Shown here one piece after another: positions 1-12,475 of a DNA stretch of 64,000 bases. Location: the NCBI GenBank assembly GCA_004431415.1, contig QPMI01000062.1, forward strand, positions 496,001-560,000. Direction: 5' to 3'. This DNA comes from Cyanophora paradoxa (Eukaryota > Glaucocystophyceae > Cyanophorales > Cyanophoraceae). The notes under the pieces were generated by a model. The model was not told where the DNA came from and did no database searches. It was given only the letters and a program-made list of their open reading frames with translations. Numbering within the stretch: the stretch's first letter is position 1; each line of letters opens with the position of its first letter. A program made the position numbers and the translations under genes.

Positions 1-3000
1 GGGAGCGATAGCGTGTACGCACATGCAGAAGGCACTTTAGATTGGCACGGCCCCCCGAATTGAGTCGCGTCGCCGACGATGGATCCGCTTCTCTCGTTCC
101 CTGATTGGTCCACGACCTAATTGCAAAGCCGCTCGTCAGCCTCTATTAATATTGCCCGACCCACCTGAACACTGCGTAGCAGGGCGCACCGTCCGATCGC
201 AGCCGTGGAAGACGTAGCGGAGCTCGAGGGTCGCGTTGGCCGCTCCCCCGTAGAAGACATCGAGCGCGTGCTGCGCGGACAAACCTCCGCTGTACACCCG
301 AAAGTCTGCGCGGAGTCAGGGGCCCAGCATGCATATGACGCGAGGCGGGGCAAAACAAAGAGGAGGAACCGGAGATATATCCGTCGGCAAGGCCCGATTC
401 GCCCTGCTGGCCCCTGCCAATGTAGTGCGCTTCTCGCGCTACTCGCGGGAGGGTCCCGCTGGCGCCCGCGGCCCCAGGGCCCGCGGCCGTCTTAGAGTGA
501 GGCCGGAAGGTGCCGTTCCTGGATGGAGCATATCAGAGTTAAGCAGCGTGAAGAGGCAAGGATCCGATTACAAGTAAGTGAGCGTCCCTACAGTGTTGAA
601 TACCAGAATCACGTGAGAGTACGCTCCAATCTGCAGAGCAAGAGACGCTCTGGTCAGAATCGTGCGGTGGTCCGGACCAACATCAAAGTCTCTACCGGGA
701 TGCCGTTGGTGCCTCCGAACGCCTCGAGGTGGATCAGAGGAGTGCCGCCGCTGTACGCGAGCACGACGAGACTCAAAGTCCCGTTCGTCGCCTGCCAGCG
801 CAGCTCTCAGAGAAGAACGCAGCAGGCTGCGAGCGCGCGCGACGCGTTCAAGCCCACCGAGCCGGTGATGTTTCGCGGGCTGGCGGCGCTGGCAGTCAAG
901 TCGGGCACGACAGCCCCCCTCGGGAGGAATCCGACGGCGATGCTGTTCTGGCCGGACCGGCTTCCGAAGTCGAAGACACGCCTGCAACGACTTCGTTTAG
1001 CGCCAGACCGGCAATCAGCAGCAGTGTCGACATCAAACGTGAGCACGCACGCCCATGTGACTTGCGACTTGCGGGGATTGACCCAGAAGGAGACGGAAAA
1101 TGGGGTACCAAGCAGAAACGTCGGGGCGGCGACGTAGCTGTTCCATCCACTACCCCAGAAGAAGAGCGAAGAAGCTGTTGACAATTCAAGAAGTTAGCTT
1201 ATGGATCGAGCGACGATGTCGCGTTCACGAATGTCGAACCGGGCGCTGGACAGCTGAGCGGCAGAGAAGTGTCACCGTAAAGTTTAGCGTGCCTCTTCCA
1301 GCCGCTCGAGTCCAATGCCTGTGGAATATTGGTTGCTTCAGAGTGCGGACACAGCGTTCCTTTTTATACAGCTTGATCGCGCACCACTGGGCCGCAGCCA
1401 TCAAACGCCAGCCGCTGCTCAAGCGGAGCGGCTACTGCCGTCACGTTGCCCGCAAGGACATCGATCACCTGGTCTTGCGCCAGCACCGCGGAGTATATCC
1501 TCCAATCTGCAGCGGAGCTGATCTCAGGGCGCGCGCAATTGTAACGAGCGCCTGCGAACCAAAGAGCGCAGAGGCTGCGGCGCCTGCGTCGCCCCAGTCC
1601 GACCGAGCGATCCAGTGCTTTGCTCGCTGCTTCTTGGGCCACGGGGCGGCTGCAGCAGGAAGGCTCGTGCCGGTTTTTGCGTGGGGCCGCAGCGTCCCGT
1701 TCAGATACGTCAGAATCGCATCCTCCGCAAGTGTTATAGCGACGTGGTGCCAGCTATTGTCGACGGGAATGCCATACGAGCCTTAAGATGGACGCGTGAA
1801 CAGAAGCAATCGAATGTGAACGTAGTATGTGAACCGTACCCTGGAACAATTTAACTGAAGCTGTTGGCAGACCGCTACCTGTGTAGAGGGAAAGCACGAG
1901 CGAAGTCTTGCCCACGTCCACCTGGCGGGCGGGCAAAGATTAAATCATGAAGATGTACGCAGGCGGATGAGCGTCAATCATTACCGAGCAAATTTGACTT
2001 CCTTGAGCATCAATGAAAGTGCCGTTGTCGGGACAGAAGCTAAGAATGAAGTTGTCTGCCAATTGCACACACGGCGCATATTAATGCAATGTTCTGGAGC
2101 ACAAGATGAATCAAACCATTTCTAGTTACCTAGCGGGGCTCCCGAGCCGAAATCTGCAATCCGCGCCCCCATAACTGGATTGACCTGCAGCAGAATCCTG
2201 CGCTGATGCCTGAGCCATCGAACATCAAGAGGTCCTTGCAATCAGGAATCACCAGAAGCTCAGCGTAAACGGCGTGCCAAGCTCGAACGATGTTGTGTCT
2301 ATGTATGCAGCAGGTTGAGTTTTTAACCCGATGAACACGCCTGTAGCAGGCCGTGCAATGTCGGACTCGAGTACTGTTTGACCTGAGTGCGAAAAAGACT
2401 TTTGAGCGTGCACATGCGGAAAATCATGCACGAAGACGATCGCGAGTTCGCTTGTGAGCAAATGAAAAGTTTGAGCAGCACGCACTCGCGCCCGCAATGT
2501 CAGCGGATGGGACACAGTCCGTCAGAACGACGACGTCTCCCACGAGGCTCGCGTGCCGCTCCCGGCCGCTCGTGTCCCTGGCCTGTTCGAGGATGAGCTT
2601 CGCGCAGAAAGAACTTCGTCTAGATCTTTTGTAGAAAGAACCAAATAGCACAAACCGTCTTTCCGCAACCCGCAAAGGGCAGAAACAGCTGAATGGACGG
2701 CAGGGCGCCTACATCCGGAAAATCCCGGTACAGTCGCAGCACTTGCGTTGCAGTCAGAGCCTCGCTCCAGACGCCGAAGTCTGCAAATCATTCGCTTTGT
2801 CAGCAGAAAAAGAGCAACTCACGAGTGCAGCTCGGTGCATGTGAGACAACGGGCGAATCTACGGACCAGAAAGGGACATATCTCGCGTGTCGAGCAGGTT
2901 GAAGGACGATCCGGACCCGAGCCGGTGGAACGGCCGAGTGGTGCTCGGTATGGACGCGGCACGACCGGCGAGGCTCGTTCCCGTCTTGTTGTGTGCCCTC

Positions 3001-6000
3001 GCCTGCCCGTCGAGGTACGTCGTGATATTGGATTCCGTCACCACGAGCGCGACGTGGTGCCACGATCCGTCGACGGGAATGGCGTTCGTTCCCGTGAACA
3101 TCCGCAGCCGCACGACCCAAGAAGAGCCCACCGCAAGCGCCAGGCCCATGGCGGTCTTTCCAGCGGGGGCCTGCCGACAGTTGAATAAAATACACGTCCC
3201 TGCTGTGGGCGTGCGAGCTATCGCTGAGGGAACGCACGTCGCACGGAATATTGGCCAGGTTCCGCGTCTCGTCCGAATCCAGGCCGCCCGGAGGGCAGAA
3301 GTACCTGGATCGGCTCTATGAGCGTCCTTCCTCTCGAAGAGCATTCGCGCTCAGAACAGTCTATAGCTAGCACCAGGCGAGATTGTCAAAGAAGAAGTCC
3401 CCAGTCGTCGGAGAAGTGCCGTGGAATTCAACGAGGCGCTCGGAGATTCTGGGCGCTTGCTCCAACCGAATCCTGTCCACTCTACGTGAGCCCCTTGCAA
3501 GCGTCTGAGCTCCGAGGACGCGCATGCGCACCAAGCAGAGAGAGTAAAGGGGGTCCCGAGCGCGAACGGTGGGATGTCCACGCGGCGACGCAGGTCGAGG
3601 CTGTTCCCGAAAAAGACACCTGCGCCAGTCCACATGCACGCTCAACTGCCTGACGAGCAGCAAACGAGGAGCGCAACGCACCGCTGCGAGGGGTTTCACA
3701 CGTTTCGACAGTGAGGACATCGCCGACGGCTGTGCCATGGCGGCCGCGCCCGGACTCGTCGAGTACCTAGGTATACAGCCTCGTGCTCGGCTTCGGACCG
3801 AAAGACCACGGCTGAAAACGGGCACGTGTGCACCTTTCCGCGGCATCCCTCAAAAGTGTAATACAGCTCGAGCGATGCCGCAGATGAGCTGCCGCCAGAG
3901 TTGAAGTCGGCGACCACCTCCGCCGCTGTCAGTGCGCTCGAAAAGACGCGGAAGTCTGCGCAAGGTCCGAAGTCAGTTGACACAAGGTCAGATAAGCATT
4001 GGGGCGCCGACCAGCAAGGTGAATGTTGGCAGGGTGGAAGTGTGTAGTATCATCCTGCTGGCCATCCCCCAGGCGAAAAGAGCCCACCAGGCTTGAAACT
4101 GAACCCGCCGGGGGCGCAATCGTATTTGCAAGCCGGGTCCCGTTGAAGTAGAATGAAGCTGACGATGCAGTGATGACAATCTGGATCCCCGCGCCAGCTT
4201 TATCAGCTCTGACCATCAGCACGTGTTCATCGAAAACTTTTGGCAGTTACCGCGCAGTGATGAAAGTACCCATCGTTTACCTGTTCAGCAGGCGAAATGA
4301 GATTTGAGGTTCTTGAGAATGCCAATTAATTTATTGTTCTATTGCGGCAAACGTCGAGGTCTATATTCGATCTCTTTGAATATACGGCGTGCGAACCGGA
4401 ATGCCGCCAGTGGTCGGAAAGACGTTGACTGACTGCGCAGTAGTACCAGTTTTGTACGCATGGATTTTGACGTTGACGCGACCAACACCGGCCTGCGCCG
4501 GAATGCATATGTTATCAAAAAAGAGAGCTAAAACAGCGGCGATGAGCTCGGAAGGGTGTACTTACACCGCACGAAGAATCAGAGTCATCGCACAGGTTGA
4601 CGGAGAATCCGCCGCTAGAGCTCGATCCAAAGTCCAAGATGCTGTTTATTAGCGATGCGTGTCAGTGTTATCTTGTGTCCACGAGATAAACATTCTGAAA
4701 TTCGATTTACCGGGTCCATGCCGAGCTCGTGGCTGTTTGAAGCCGAGCTGCTCGAGGCGATATCCAGAACGTGAACGTCTGCGAGCACGATAATTGAGTA
4801 TGTAATCGAGGACCATATGTACGTATGAACTCAGAGAGGGCGGACCATGGGTGCACCCAGCGCGAAGTTCGGCGCCAGGACGTATCGGTCGATGGTTGGG
4901 ATATCTGCAATTGGGCCCCCTTCCGAATTCGTCCCGAAGTATATACCTGTGCAAAGCAATTGCAAGCCCGCTCAAGTCAATTGCCACGTCTGATGTGAAA
5001 AAAGGCAACAATGCCAGCTGCAGCGGACGCACCCTGCTTGGATCCGGGGCAGTCATGCAGAGGGTAAAGGCCGTCTTCCGCCGTCGCGTGCCGCCTGTTG
5101 AGGGACTCGTCGAAGATCTGTCCACCCGCGCAGCTCGCCCGGTGAGGACGGGGAGTTGTATCCACAGAGACGACATCACGCCCGCACCTGGCCGCGGCAG
5201 CCCTTCATCGAGTACGAGAGCTCGAGGGGGGCGGCGGGGACCGCCCCTCTGAACGCTGCGGCCGCCTCCGCCGCGGACAGGTCACGGGAGTAGACGCGGA
5301 AGTCTGAGCTCGAGGGGGCTCACGGTCAGGCAACAATAGCAGTCTAGTGACGTCTTCACCCTGAGCGCACCTGCAAGCCGCACCCCAACGGGGTACGGAT
5401 TCGACCAGTGGCTTTTCCCGATGTAGTGCTTTGCACGAGTAATGGTGGGGATGGCGGTCGCGAGCGGGAGCCCAGTGCGTGCTGTCACCGTGCCGACGCC
5501 GGCCCCGCTGGTCCCGTTCACTGCAGGATCCCGGCGCTCGAAGCGTCCACAGCACAAAATGCGAGGCGGCACGCACGGTACGCGGCAGTCTTCGTCGCTG
5601 AAATTGAGATCACGAGGTGGTGAAAGTAACCGTCGACCTGTGCGCGAGCCAGCTTCAGTCGTGGGCACAGGGCCCTTGCCGCGATCGTTGCCCGGTATTC
5701 TTGGCCAGTCACAATCAGGAAGCCCTCCGGCGGGCGTATGTACACGTACCGGGATGCCCCCGTTGGTGAAGAGGTTGTTCTCGACCCTGCTCGAGCCGCC
5801 GATCCGGAGGTCGATGACCAGATTCATCTTCCCAGCGACCACCTGAGCAACGGGGAGAGACGGCCTCAGCGGAGTGGCCCTCTGCACATATATGGCCACT
5901 CCCGGGATCGCACGTCGCAGCTCGATGATGTGTGCGGACAAAAGAAGATGACCAGGTTGTCATCATCTGCAGCATCCCCGAAGTCGATTACCCTGAAGAA

Positions 6001-6124
6001 TTTGAATTGCCGGTAGACGTCAGCAATGCGAGAAAAATTGTAGTGGAGGGATCGTACCTCGCGAGCGCGCCGATTCCCGCCGGTATACGGATCCAGAACT
6101 CGAAGCTCTGGGGAGCGTCAATAG
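1..6124 (-). CDS. Multi-domain LamG (concanavalin A-like) repeat protein, partial
   Basis: The minus strand holds many short exons that together spell repeated LamG/jelly-roll domains. Each domain shows the same landmarks in order: an opening strand such as 'LGTPFTLSFW' (near 2285-2250, 3570-3535, 1120-1060), a middle segment such as 'IPVDGSWHHVALVV' followed by a 'YLDG' strand (near 3085-3010; a sister copy 'IPVDNSWHHVAI' near 1770-1700), and a closing segment such as 'DFRVFSSALTAAEVV' ending in 'LELYYTFEGC'. LamG_3-type domains of this kind bind glycans or proteins and are usually extracellular. I see about five units; the gene continues past position 1. The right end is set by the last recognisable strand ('SFEFWIRIP', near 6105), so neither start codon nor signal peptide is located. 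Exons are separated by introns with GTAAGT/GTACGT-like donors. GC is moderate compared with the kinases. The family call is fairly safe; the exact protein and its ligand are unknown. Confidence 0.7.
199..5308 (-). repeat. About 1.2-kb periodic LamG repeat units
   Basis: The closing LamG motif occurs at about 199-310, 1391-1512, 2662-2784, 3839-3961 and 5188-5308 on the minus strand. Spacings are 1.18-1.35 kb although each unit is split by introns. The motif reads D[FW][RG][VI][YFW]S--L-----V---F ending in GC. The even spacing implies duplication of whole intron-containing units rather than of spliced domains. Sequence identity between units is low, so the expansion is old. Confidence 0.65.
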
Positions 6125-6297
6125 GCATGCGACTGGGGCTTGCCATGCCTACTGAATGGCGATCGAGGGCGGCCGCGGCCGCGGGCAGCGCACCATGGGG
6201 GTGCCAAGGGGAAAAGAGGGCGCCAGTGCGTAGCCCGCGGGACCGAAAGCCGCACCTGAGCGGTGGGCAGGAGCATCAGTAGAGTGGGGTGCACGTG

Positions 6298-6660
6298 CAC
6301 GTGACGGCGGGGGAGGGGGGGCGGGGGAAAGAGGGGGGGTGGGGGTGGGGGGGGGGGGGGTGGGGTGACGACGGATCCGATGATCGGAGGCGGAGAATGG
6401 AGAGTCCGGCGACGGACATGCGGATGGGGCAGGAGTGACGGCGCGAGGGGGAAAAGGAGGGGGGAGGCGTGGGGATGGGGGGGGGGGAAGCGGGGGGGGG
6501 GAAGCGGGGGGGGGATATTTGGGGGAGACGGAGGGGGGGGGGGGGGATGGTGGATAGTTGAGGCCCTAGGGACTGTAAGCGGCGGGCTAGCGCTGTGGGT
6601 ACGGAAATTCAAAGCAGTAGGTACGGAGGGGGGGGGAGGGGGGGCACGGAGGTCACAGGA
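6298..6660 (+). repeat. G-run / purine low-complexity tract
   Basis: Long uninterrupted G runs (five to thirteen Gs) are separated by one to a few bases across about 350 bp, with the densest block at 6315-6362 and more at 6476-6548 and 6627-6645. Four-run G-quadruplex patterns occur many times on the plus strand. The tract lies just upstream of the LamG gene (transcribed leftwards), so it could sit in its promoter. An antisense proline-rich reading frame here is a by-product of the C runs. Confidence 0.75.
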
Positions 6661-7439
6661 TCGACACGATAGGCCTAGGCCTAGGCCTGGGGCGCTGCAC
6701 GGTAGCTCTAGCCCCGCGGCCCAAGCCACAAGCGTGCACCTTGCGACCGTGGCCCCGCGCCCGACGTGGGACGCATGAAGAGAACGATGGCCATGAGGAA
6801 GAGTGCAATTGGAACGGGTCGCATAGACCGCAGGGGGCTGGGGTGGCGAGTCAGTAACGTGAACGCGATATAGAACAGCGCGCTAGCTCCACGCCTAGGC
6901 CGGTGCACTTACGTATGCATATCCGTTCTCCCGCATGCGGAGGCATGTACACATGGATACGAGCGCCGCGCTCGAGCGTCGAAAGATCCAGAATCCGCAT
7001 ATGCATGCATATGCATGATCTCCGCGGCCGCGCCTTCTTCGAGCGAAGTCCGCGGCCGAACGAACAAAGCTTCTAGCTACGAGTTAAAACCTATATAGCT
7101 GCGGCGCTGATCATGAGCTCGGGTCCGCCCAAGTTCCAGATGATCAATCAGCCGGTCGCGGCCGCCCGCGCCGATGATATCATGATCGTGAGACGGTCTG
7201 GCGGCGGGGGCGTGTTCGCCGAAGTGCAATGGCATGCTCAGCGACTGCAGCTGCGAAGCTATAGGTTTCCTTCGCGCGAGCTCGAACGCTGCAGCTCCAG
7301 GTCTGTGCCACGCGTGCCACGCGAGCGGGCCTGCAGCTGGGTTGCGGGCCTGCGGCGCCGGCCGTGGGAGGCTGCGGCCGCGGGCTTGCTAGGCGCCGGC
7401 TGCGAGCCAGTGATGTTATCATGATACGGCCGCCCAAAA

Positions 7440-7910
7440 AGTCATGATATCATTATCATCATCATATCATATCATATCATATCATTATCACCATACAAAG
7501 TTCCCGGCGCTGTGAAACAGTGAAAGTTGCTGCAAAGATGGTCGTTTTGACACGAAAATCGACAGAAGAAGCATAGAGCTGCACTATAATCCTACTCAGA
7601 CACATCCTCTACATCTGGCGCTAGCGCTGTGATGGCGATGGGCCAGAGGGGGGTACCGGTGGAGGCACTGTGATGGCAAGAACATCGCTATTTCGGTGCG
7701 CTTTCTGCTCAAGATCATGTTACTCACTCTCTCGATTACTTATTTAACTCTGCTAAGGTGTTTGGAGCGCGAGAAACTCGCGGTTTGGGGGGTCTGTGGG
7801 GGGGATCTATCATCATCATGATAGCCATGATGACAGGGGGGTCCGTATCATGATGATATCATGCATCATATCATTATCATGATAGAACATCATTATCATG
7901 ATAACATCAC
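7440..7910. repeat. ATCATGAT/ATCATATC palindromic simple repeats
   Basis: Two blocks (about 7441-7492 and 7800-7910) are built of ATCAT units in direct and inverted order, giving nested self-complementary strings such as ATCATGATATCATGAT-like arrays. A related block lies at 11880-12030. They could form hairpins or cruciforms. No coding capacity. Confidence 0.65.
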
Positions 7911-9929
7911 TGCTGCGAGCTGCATGCGCAGCCGCTGGCACCGCTGCTGAGCTGTCAGCCGTCGACGCGTACGCGGCAACTGTAGCCGGCCGCGCCCGCG
8001 ACTAGCTCAGCGGCTGCAGCTAGGGCCAGCCTAGGGGTATCCCGGGCTATATCCCCTGAAGGAGCCGATCGGCCAAGGATCCGGAGGCTCCGGAGCTTCG
8101 AACTTTCGATCGGCGTTTGAGCTCTCGAGGTACTGCGCTGCCCCGGGTACGCGTGCAGGCGCCGCCCGCTGCCGCTGCAGCTGCCGATCGCTCGCGGCCG
8201 CCGCCTACGCGCTGGCGCCCCAGCAAGCAGCTGCACGCCCGGCCTTTCTCGAGCTCTGAGCAGAGCAGATCCTATAGATGTCGCGATTGATGCCTCGCGC
8301 AAAGCTGTACGCGCAAGCGTGCGAGTCGGCCTCCAGCGAGCTTTCGAAGATCCCGCCGGATTCGCTATCCTGCCCGGCCGCGCCCGCGATCGGAAGCTCG
8401 GCTCGCAGTTCATGATATCGATCGACCACCGTGGCCCCATGGCACGTCTCGGCTACGACCGCCGTTTATGCCAACGTGGAGGGCGCGTCGAAGCTTGCGT
8501 TCCATCAGGGCCTGCCAGGCTGAATCAGCGAGCTGAGCTGCAGGCTGCAGGCTTCGCTGGCGGGTACGCGGGTTGCGCTCGCGGTGGCGCGCGCCGGCGG
8601 CCGCGGCAGCGCCTGCAGCTGCAGCTGGCGCTCCCGCCGCCTGCAAGCCCGCTGCATCACAGTTGCGCTGGCGAGCATGCAGCTCGAGTGGTTATGCAGC
8701 TGTTATGCAGCTCGTCCAGCAGTCGAGTCGCCGCCGCGCCGCGGCCGCACGTGCCCCGGACGCGTTAGCCCTCGAAGATTCCCGGGTGACGGGCTCGGCC
8801 GCTAGCGCTCGCTCCGAGGCTCAGCGGCTCACTGCGCGGTGCGTGTGCACATGCCGTGCCGTCCGGCCGGGGCCCGGCCCGTAGGACCCTGTGCCTCGCG
8901 CACCTGATCATGACCCGATTGCAGGACTCGGACTCTGGGAGGGCGCCAGTGTGCTACTGTCGTGGGCGCCGCGGCACGGCGCGGGAGGGCTCAGCCCGAG
9001 GCCGGGCGGGATGCACGGCTGACCGCCCCTCCGCCTCGTGGAGAGCGGGCGGGGCCGTCGCCCCAGGCCTCTTAAGCTTGTCGCGGGGCTATCGGACCTT
9101 CCCCACGGCTGGGCCGCCGAGGGCGGCATCTGGAGGGTCGGGGGGCGGCCGGAAAAGGCGACGGCGCCGCAGCGGGCAGGTTCCCCGCCCCGCACCGCCC
9201 CGCCCCGCCCCAGATCGAGGAGGCCGCGCGCCGCTGGTCGGGAGGCGACGCGCCCCGCGGGCCGGCGGCGCCGCGGGCGCGAGGGTCGGACCCAGGGGCG
9301 GCGGCGGCGGCGGCGGCGGCGGCGGGCGGGGGTGGGCGCAGGCCGGCAGCGCTGCGGGCGCAAGGCCTAGGGTCGGACCCCGGGGAGGGAGGTGACCCGT
9401 CGGCCTTCTCCGGGAACCCGCCCCGACCTTGGCCTCCGATATCCGGGCCTGCTTCTCCTCGCGTACGCGTGCGTCACGGCGTGGCGAGAAATAGGCGCTT
9501 TGAGATCTAGATGCGTGCGTACGCGTGTGGCATCGATATCTTTGACACGCATCAAGACGTCTCTAAGCGGATTCCGAGGGGCTCCGGGTGTCAGCGGGGA
9601 TCTAGATCTCGCCGAGGCGACGCAGGGAGCCTCGACGGAATCGGGGGGGGCGGCGGGAGAGGGGGGGTGGGGGCGGCAGCCTAAGCGGCGGCTCGTACTC
9701 TAGTCCCTCGGATATCGAACCGGACTTTTTCATGTATCATGAAAGCCACGAGCGCCACGTGCTTGACCATGGGCAGCCTTGTGATGAGCGGCCTACATAG
9801 CTAGGGCCCGGGCCCGGGCGGGCCAGCTGCAGGCAGCGAACCGCAGACCTCCGAGGCTGGCGATCGGACGGAGCTGAGGGGGCTCCCGGCCCGGCGGGCC
9901 AGCCCAGGAAGGGGGTGAATTTTCTAGAT

Positions 9930-11900
9930 CGATATCTTGAATGACAGTGACCTGGCAATCCAATTGCAATCAGTGGATCTCGAAGACCTGGCAATCATTG
10001 AATCCAACTGCAATCAGTCAAGCTTCGGCCCCTTCGCCGAGTCGGTTGAACTCGGAAGCTTAAGGTCACAAGCAGGGGGGCTCCGCCCCCCCGCACCCCC
10101 CCAGTGTTATTTAGGAGTCTTTGATTTCTTGTGGTCTATTCTTCTTCTTCTACGTACTACTTCTACTACTACTACTTATTAATTGAACAAAGAATGAGAA
10201 TGAAGTACTAAAGTTGTAAAGACAGAACAGAAGAAGCTGAAGCACTGAACATAAAGAACACAGATGTGAGTGCATGGAAGATGTAGAAATTAAACACTGA
10301 TCATGTAATCTGGAAACAATGCACGAGATGCAATGTAGTCCAAAGCGAGGCTTCATCATTTATGGTTTGTCATGAAACACAGTGCTTTGCAATTGGTGTT
10401 TAATTCTTGGCTGGCAAAGAAATTAAAGGGCGATTTGATATTCTTAGCTATAGCTATAGCTTTAGCCAGGAAGATGAGAAGAAGAGCTAAAGCACTGAAC
10501 AATTGCAAGAAGTTTGAAATTGCACACATGAATCTCTTGTGGTTCATGATCAATCGTATTACAAAGAACGAAAATGAAGCTGAAGCACTGAAGAAGAGAG
10601 CATTTCAGAACAGATCCAGAAACAATGAAGTGATCACAAAACAATACAAAAGAAGCACATGCAATGTATACGTATTTCAAAGTTTTGATCATTTATGTTC
10701 TAGATCTGTCATCGAACATCGAGTTTTGGTGTTAAATACTGGCCATGGCTGGCAAAGCAAGGGCAATCCTTAGCAGGAAAGTGGGCAAGAAGCTTGAACG
10801 TTAACATGTATTGCAGCAGTGATATACTGTCGAAGTCCCTGTAGCTTTGTACCCCTGTACCTCAGTCTGCCTGTACCCCCAATACACCACCTTGCCAGCT
10901 ATCTAGCCTGGCAACACATTGCGGCACTGATCATGAACAATTGCAAGAAGCTTAAGAATTGAACACTTCAATTGGCAACTTGGCAAAAACAACCTGGCAA
11001 GGTTGTAGAAGAATTGATCATGAACAAGTCAATCATTGATCATTTTATTTCATGCATGTAACACGCAACAATATTTTATGCATGCAATGATGCCATGATG
11101 AATAATGCATGCATCATGATCAATGTAAAGATCTAGATGCCACTGATCTAGATGTTAAACAAACAATGCAAGTACAATCTCTTCAATTTCAATTTGGCAA
11201 GTTTCTGTTTTGTTTGTTGTGAATGTGTGAACGTTGTGTTAGTGTTGTGTTTTTTTGTTTTTTGTCTTGTTTTGTTGTTTGTACATTGTGGAACATATGC
11301 TTTTCTTTTTGTTGTACATGCCAAGATGTTTAATGTATTATTTATTGTTTGCCAAGAATCGAACTGGTTCTGAATCGGCACTGAGCAATCAAGTGCACCA
11401 CAGCACTAAAGGGACTTTCCATTGACAGAACTGCCGGATACCCAATTTCAGCCACAAAACTCCACTCTGTGGCAGATCTTCCCACTTCATACTTCCAAGC
11501 TCACTGGCAAGGGCAGCGGCTGCCGCTACTTTTTTTAAGAAGTCACAGAGTCATACATCACTCAGTGACTTTTCCTTCTCATGTGGAGCCTGTCTCAGTG
11601 ACCACAGTGAGTCAAGGCAGCACTGGCAGCCTTCAAGTGCATATCGAATTGAGTATACCAATGAGAGCGACAACTCAACCACTGGCCTGCGATTCACAAG
11701 TTCCCCACTTACCAAACATGCTGGCACGACTGTTGGCAGCCCAGGCTGGACCACCCATGGAGCACAGTCCAGTCAGTGACTTTGACTGTTCGCACCGCTC
11801 TCAATGCTGGCAGTTTGAGTCTGCCGTAGTACTAAACGGAATTTTCTTCCAAGGGGAACATGGGTTAATCTACTATGTAGCATGATCATCGGATCAGAGT
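9930..11900. other. AT-rich island inside GC-rich DNA
   Basis: Base composition changes abruptly: about 2 kb here is AT-rich, while flanks and most genes are strongly GC-rich. The short word TGGCAA or CTGGCA recurs more than ten times (for example near 9951, 9990, 10410, 10748, 10910, 10972, 10992, 11193, 11505, 11625, 11945). Reading frames at 10372-10773 and 11469-11885 show no familiar motif and are not supported as genes. It could be a degenerate mobile element, organelle-derived DNA, or a long non-coding transcript. I cannot decide. Confidence 0.55.
10233..10592 (+). repeat. Dispersed 17-bp repeat family
   Basis: The 17-bp word GAAGCTGAAGCACTGAA occurs exactly at 10233-10249 and 10576-10592, with a variant at 10481-10499, each followed by a related purine-rich stretch. 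The three copies suggest decayed tandem or interspersed repeats within the AT-rich island. Confidence 0.6.
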
Positions 11901-12475
11901 CACAGTCAGTCACTGGCAGAGTCACCCGGTGACCCAGTGTCCAAATCGGGATCCGATGATCACCGGATCATGCCATGATGGATCATGTGCATCATGCCAT
12001 GATGATCATGATCATCATGGCAAGATCACGACCCGAGGGGGCCCCGGGCTCATGATGGCGATCAGTTATCGCTGATTCAGTGACGGCGTCCGCGGTGCTC
12101 CACAGGCTCCGCGCCGGTTGAAGGCCGGGACCCCCTAGCTGTAGCCGCAGCCCGCGGCCGGCAGGGGACCGCCCCGTCGAAGGGCTCCGAGGGCTCGGCG
12201 TAAGCTTCATGATTCATGAAACGCTCACCGCGTGAGCCGGTAAACGTGTTGAAATACAGACACTGGCGAGGCCTAGGCACACTTGTACACTCGCTATATA
12301 GGGTTATCCGGGACTGTTGACTGCTGCTGAATACCGAAACTCTGAGGCTCTGCTGCCCGCCCTGACTGCGATCCCATGACCCCGGACCGACTGCCGAAAG
12401 AAATGCCCGACTCTGTGAAAGATAGGACAAAAAGGACTCCGCCTGAAACCCCGCCCGGGGCCCGCGCCGCGCCCC

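Larger units (their letters stand above)
6125..12475. other. Large gene-poor interval
   Basis: No exon with recognisable protein similarity or a believable codon pattern is visible on either strand. The interval is a mosaic: G-run DNA (6.3-6.65 kb), DNA unusually dense in 6-bp palindromes such as GATATC, AAGCTT, CTCGAG and CTGCAG (6.9-9.6 kb), ATCATGAT repeats, GC-rich DNA (8.9-9.4 kb), the AT-rich island (9.93-11.9 kb) and another palindrome cluster at 11.88-12.05 kb. A TATA-like string sits near 12294-12300. I found no tRNA or rRNA by eye. Confidence 0.6.

Noticed and set aside
6118-6729. Proline-rich minus-strand frame
   Set aside because: Translation of the C-run complement of the G tract; low complexity without any motif.
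7441-7492. Possible CRISPR-like array from the ATCAT repeats
   Set aside because: There are no regularly spaced unique spacers; it is simple-sequence DNA in a eukaryotic genome.
8319-8768. Plus-strand frames at 8.3-9.4 kb
   Set aside because: Arg/Ala-rich translations on both strands, no domain or consistent splice structure.
10372-10773. 133-codon frame in the AT-rich island
   Set aside because: It spans the dispersed repeats and has no recognisable motif; a comparable antisense frame overlaps it.
11469-11885. 138-codon frame in the AT-rich island
   Set aside because: Ordinary composition but no family resemblance, and it contains the repeated CTGGCA and CAGTGAC words of the non-coding DNA around it; not enough to call a gene.
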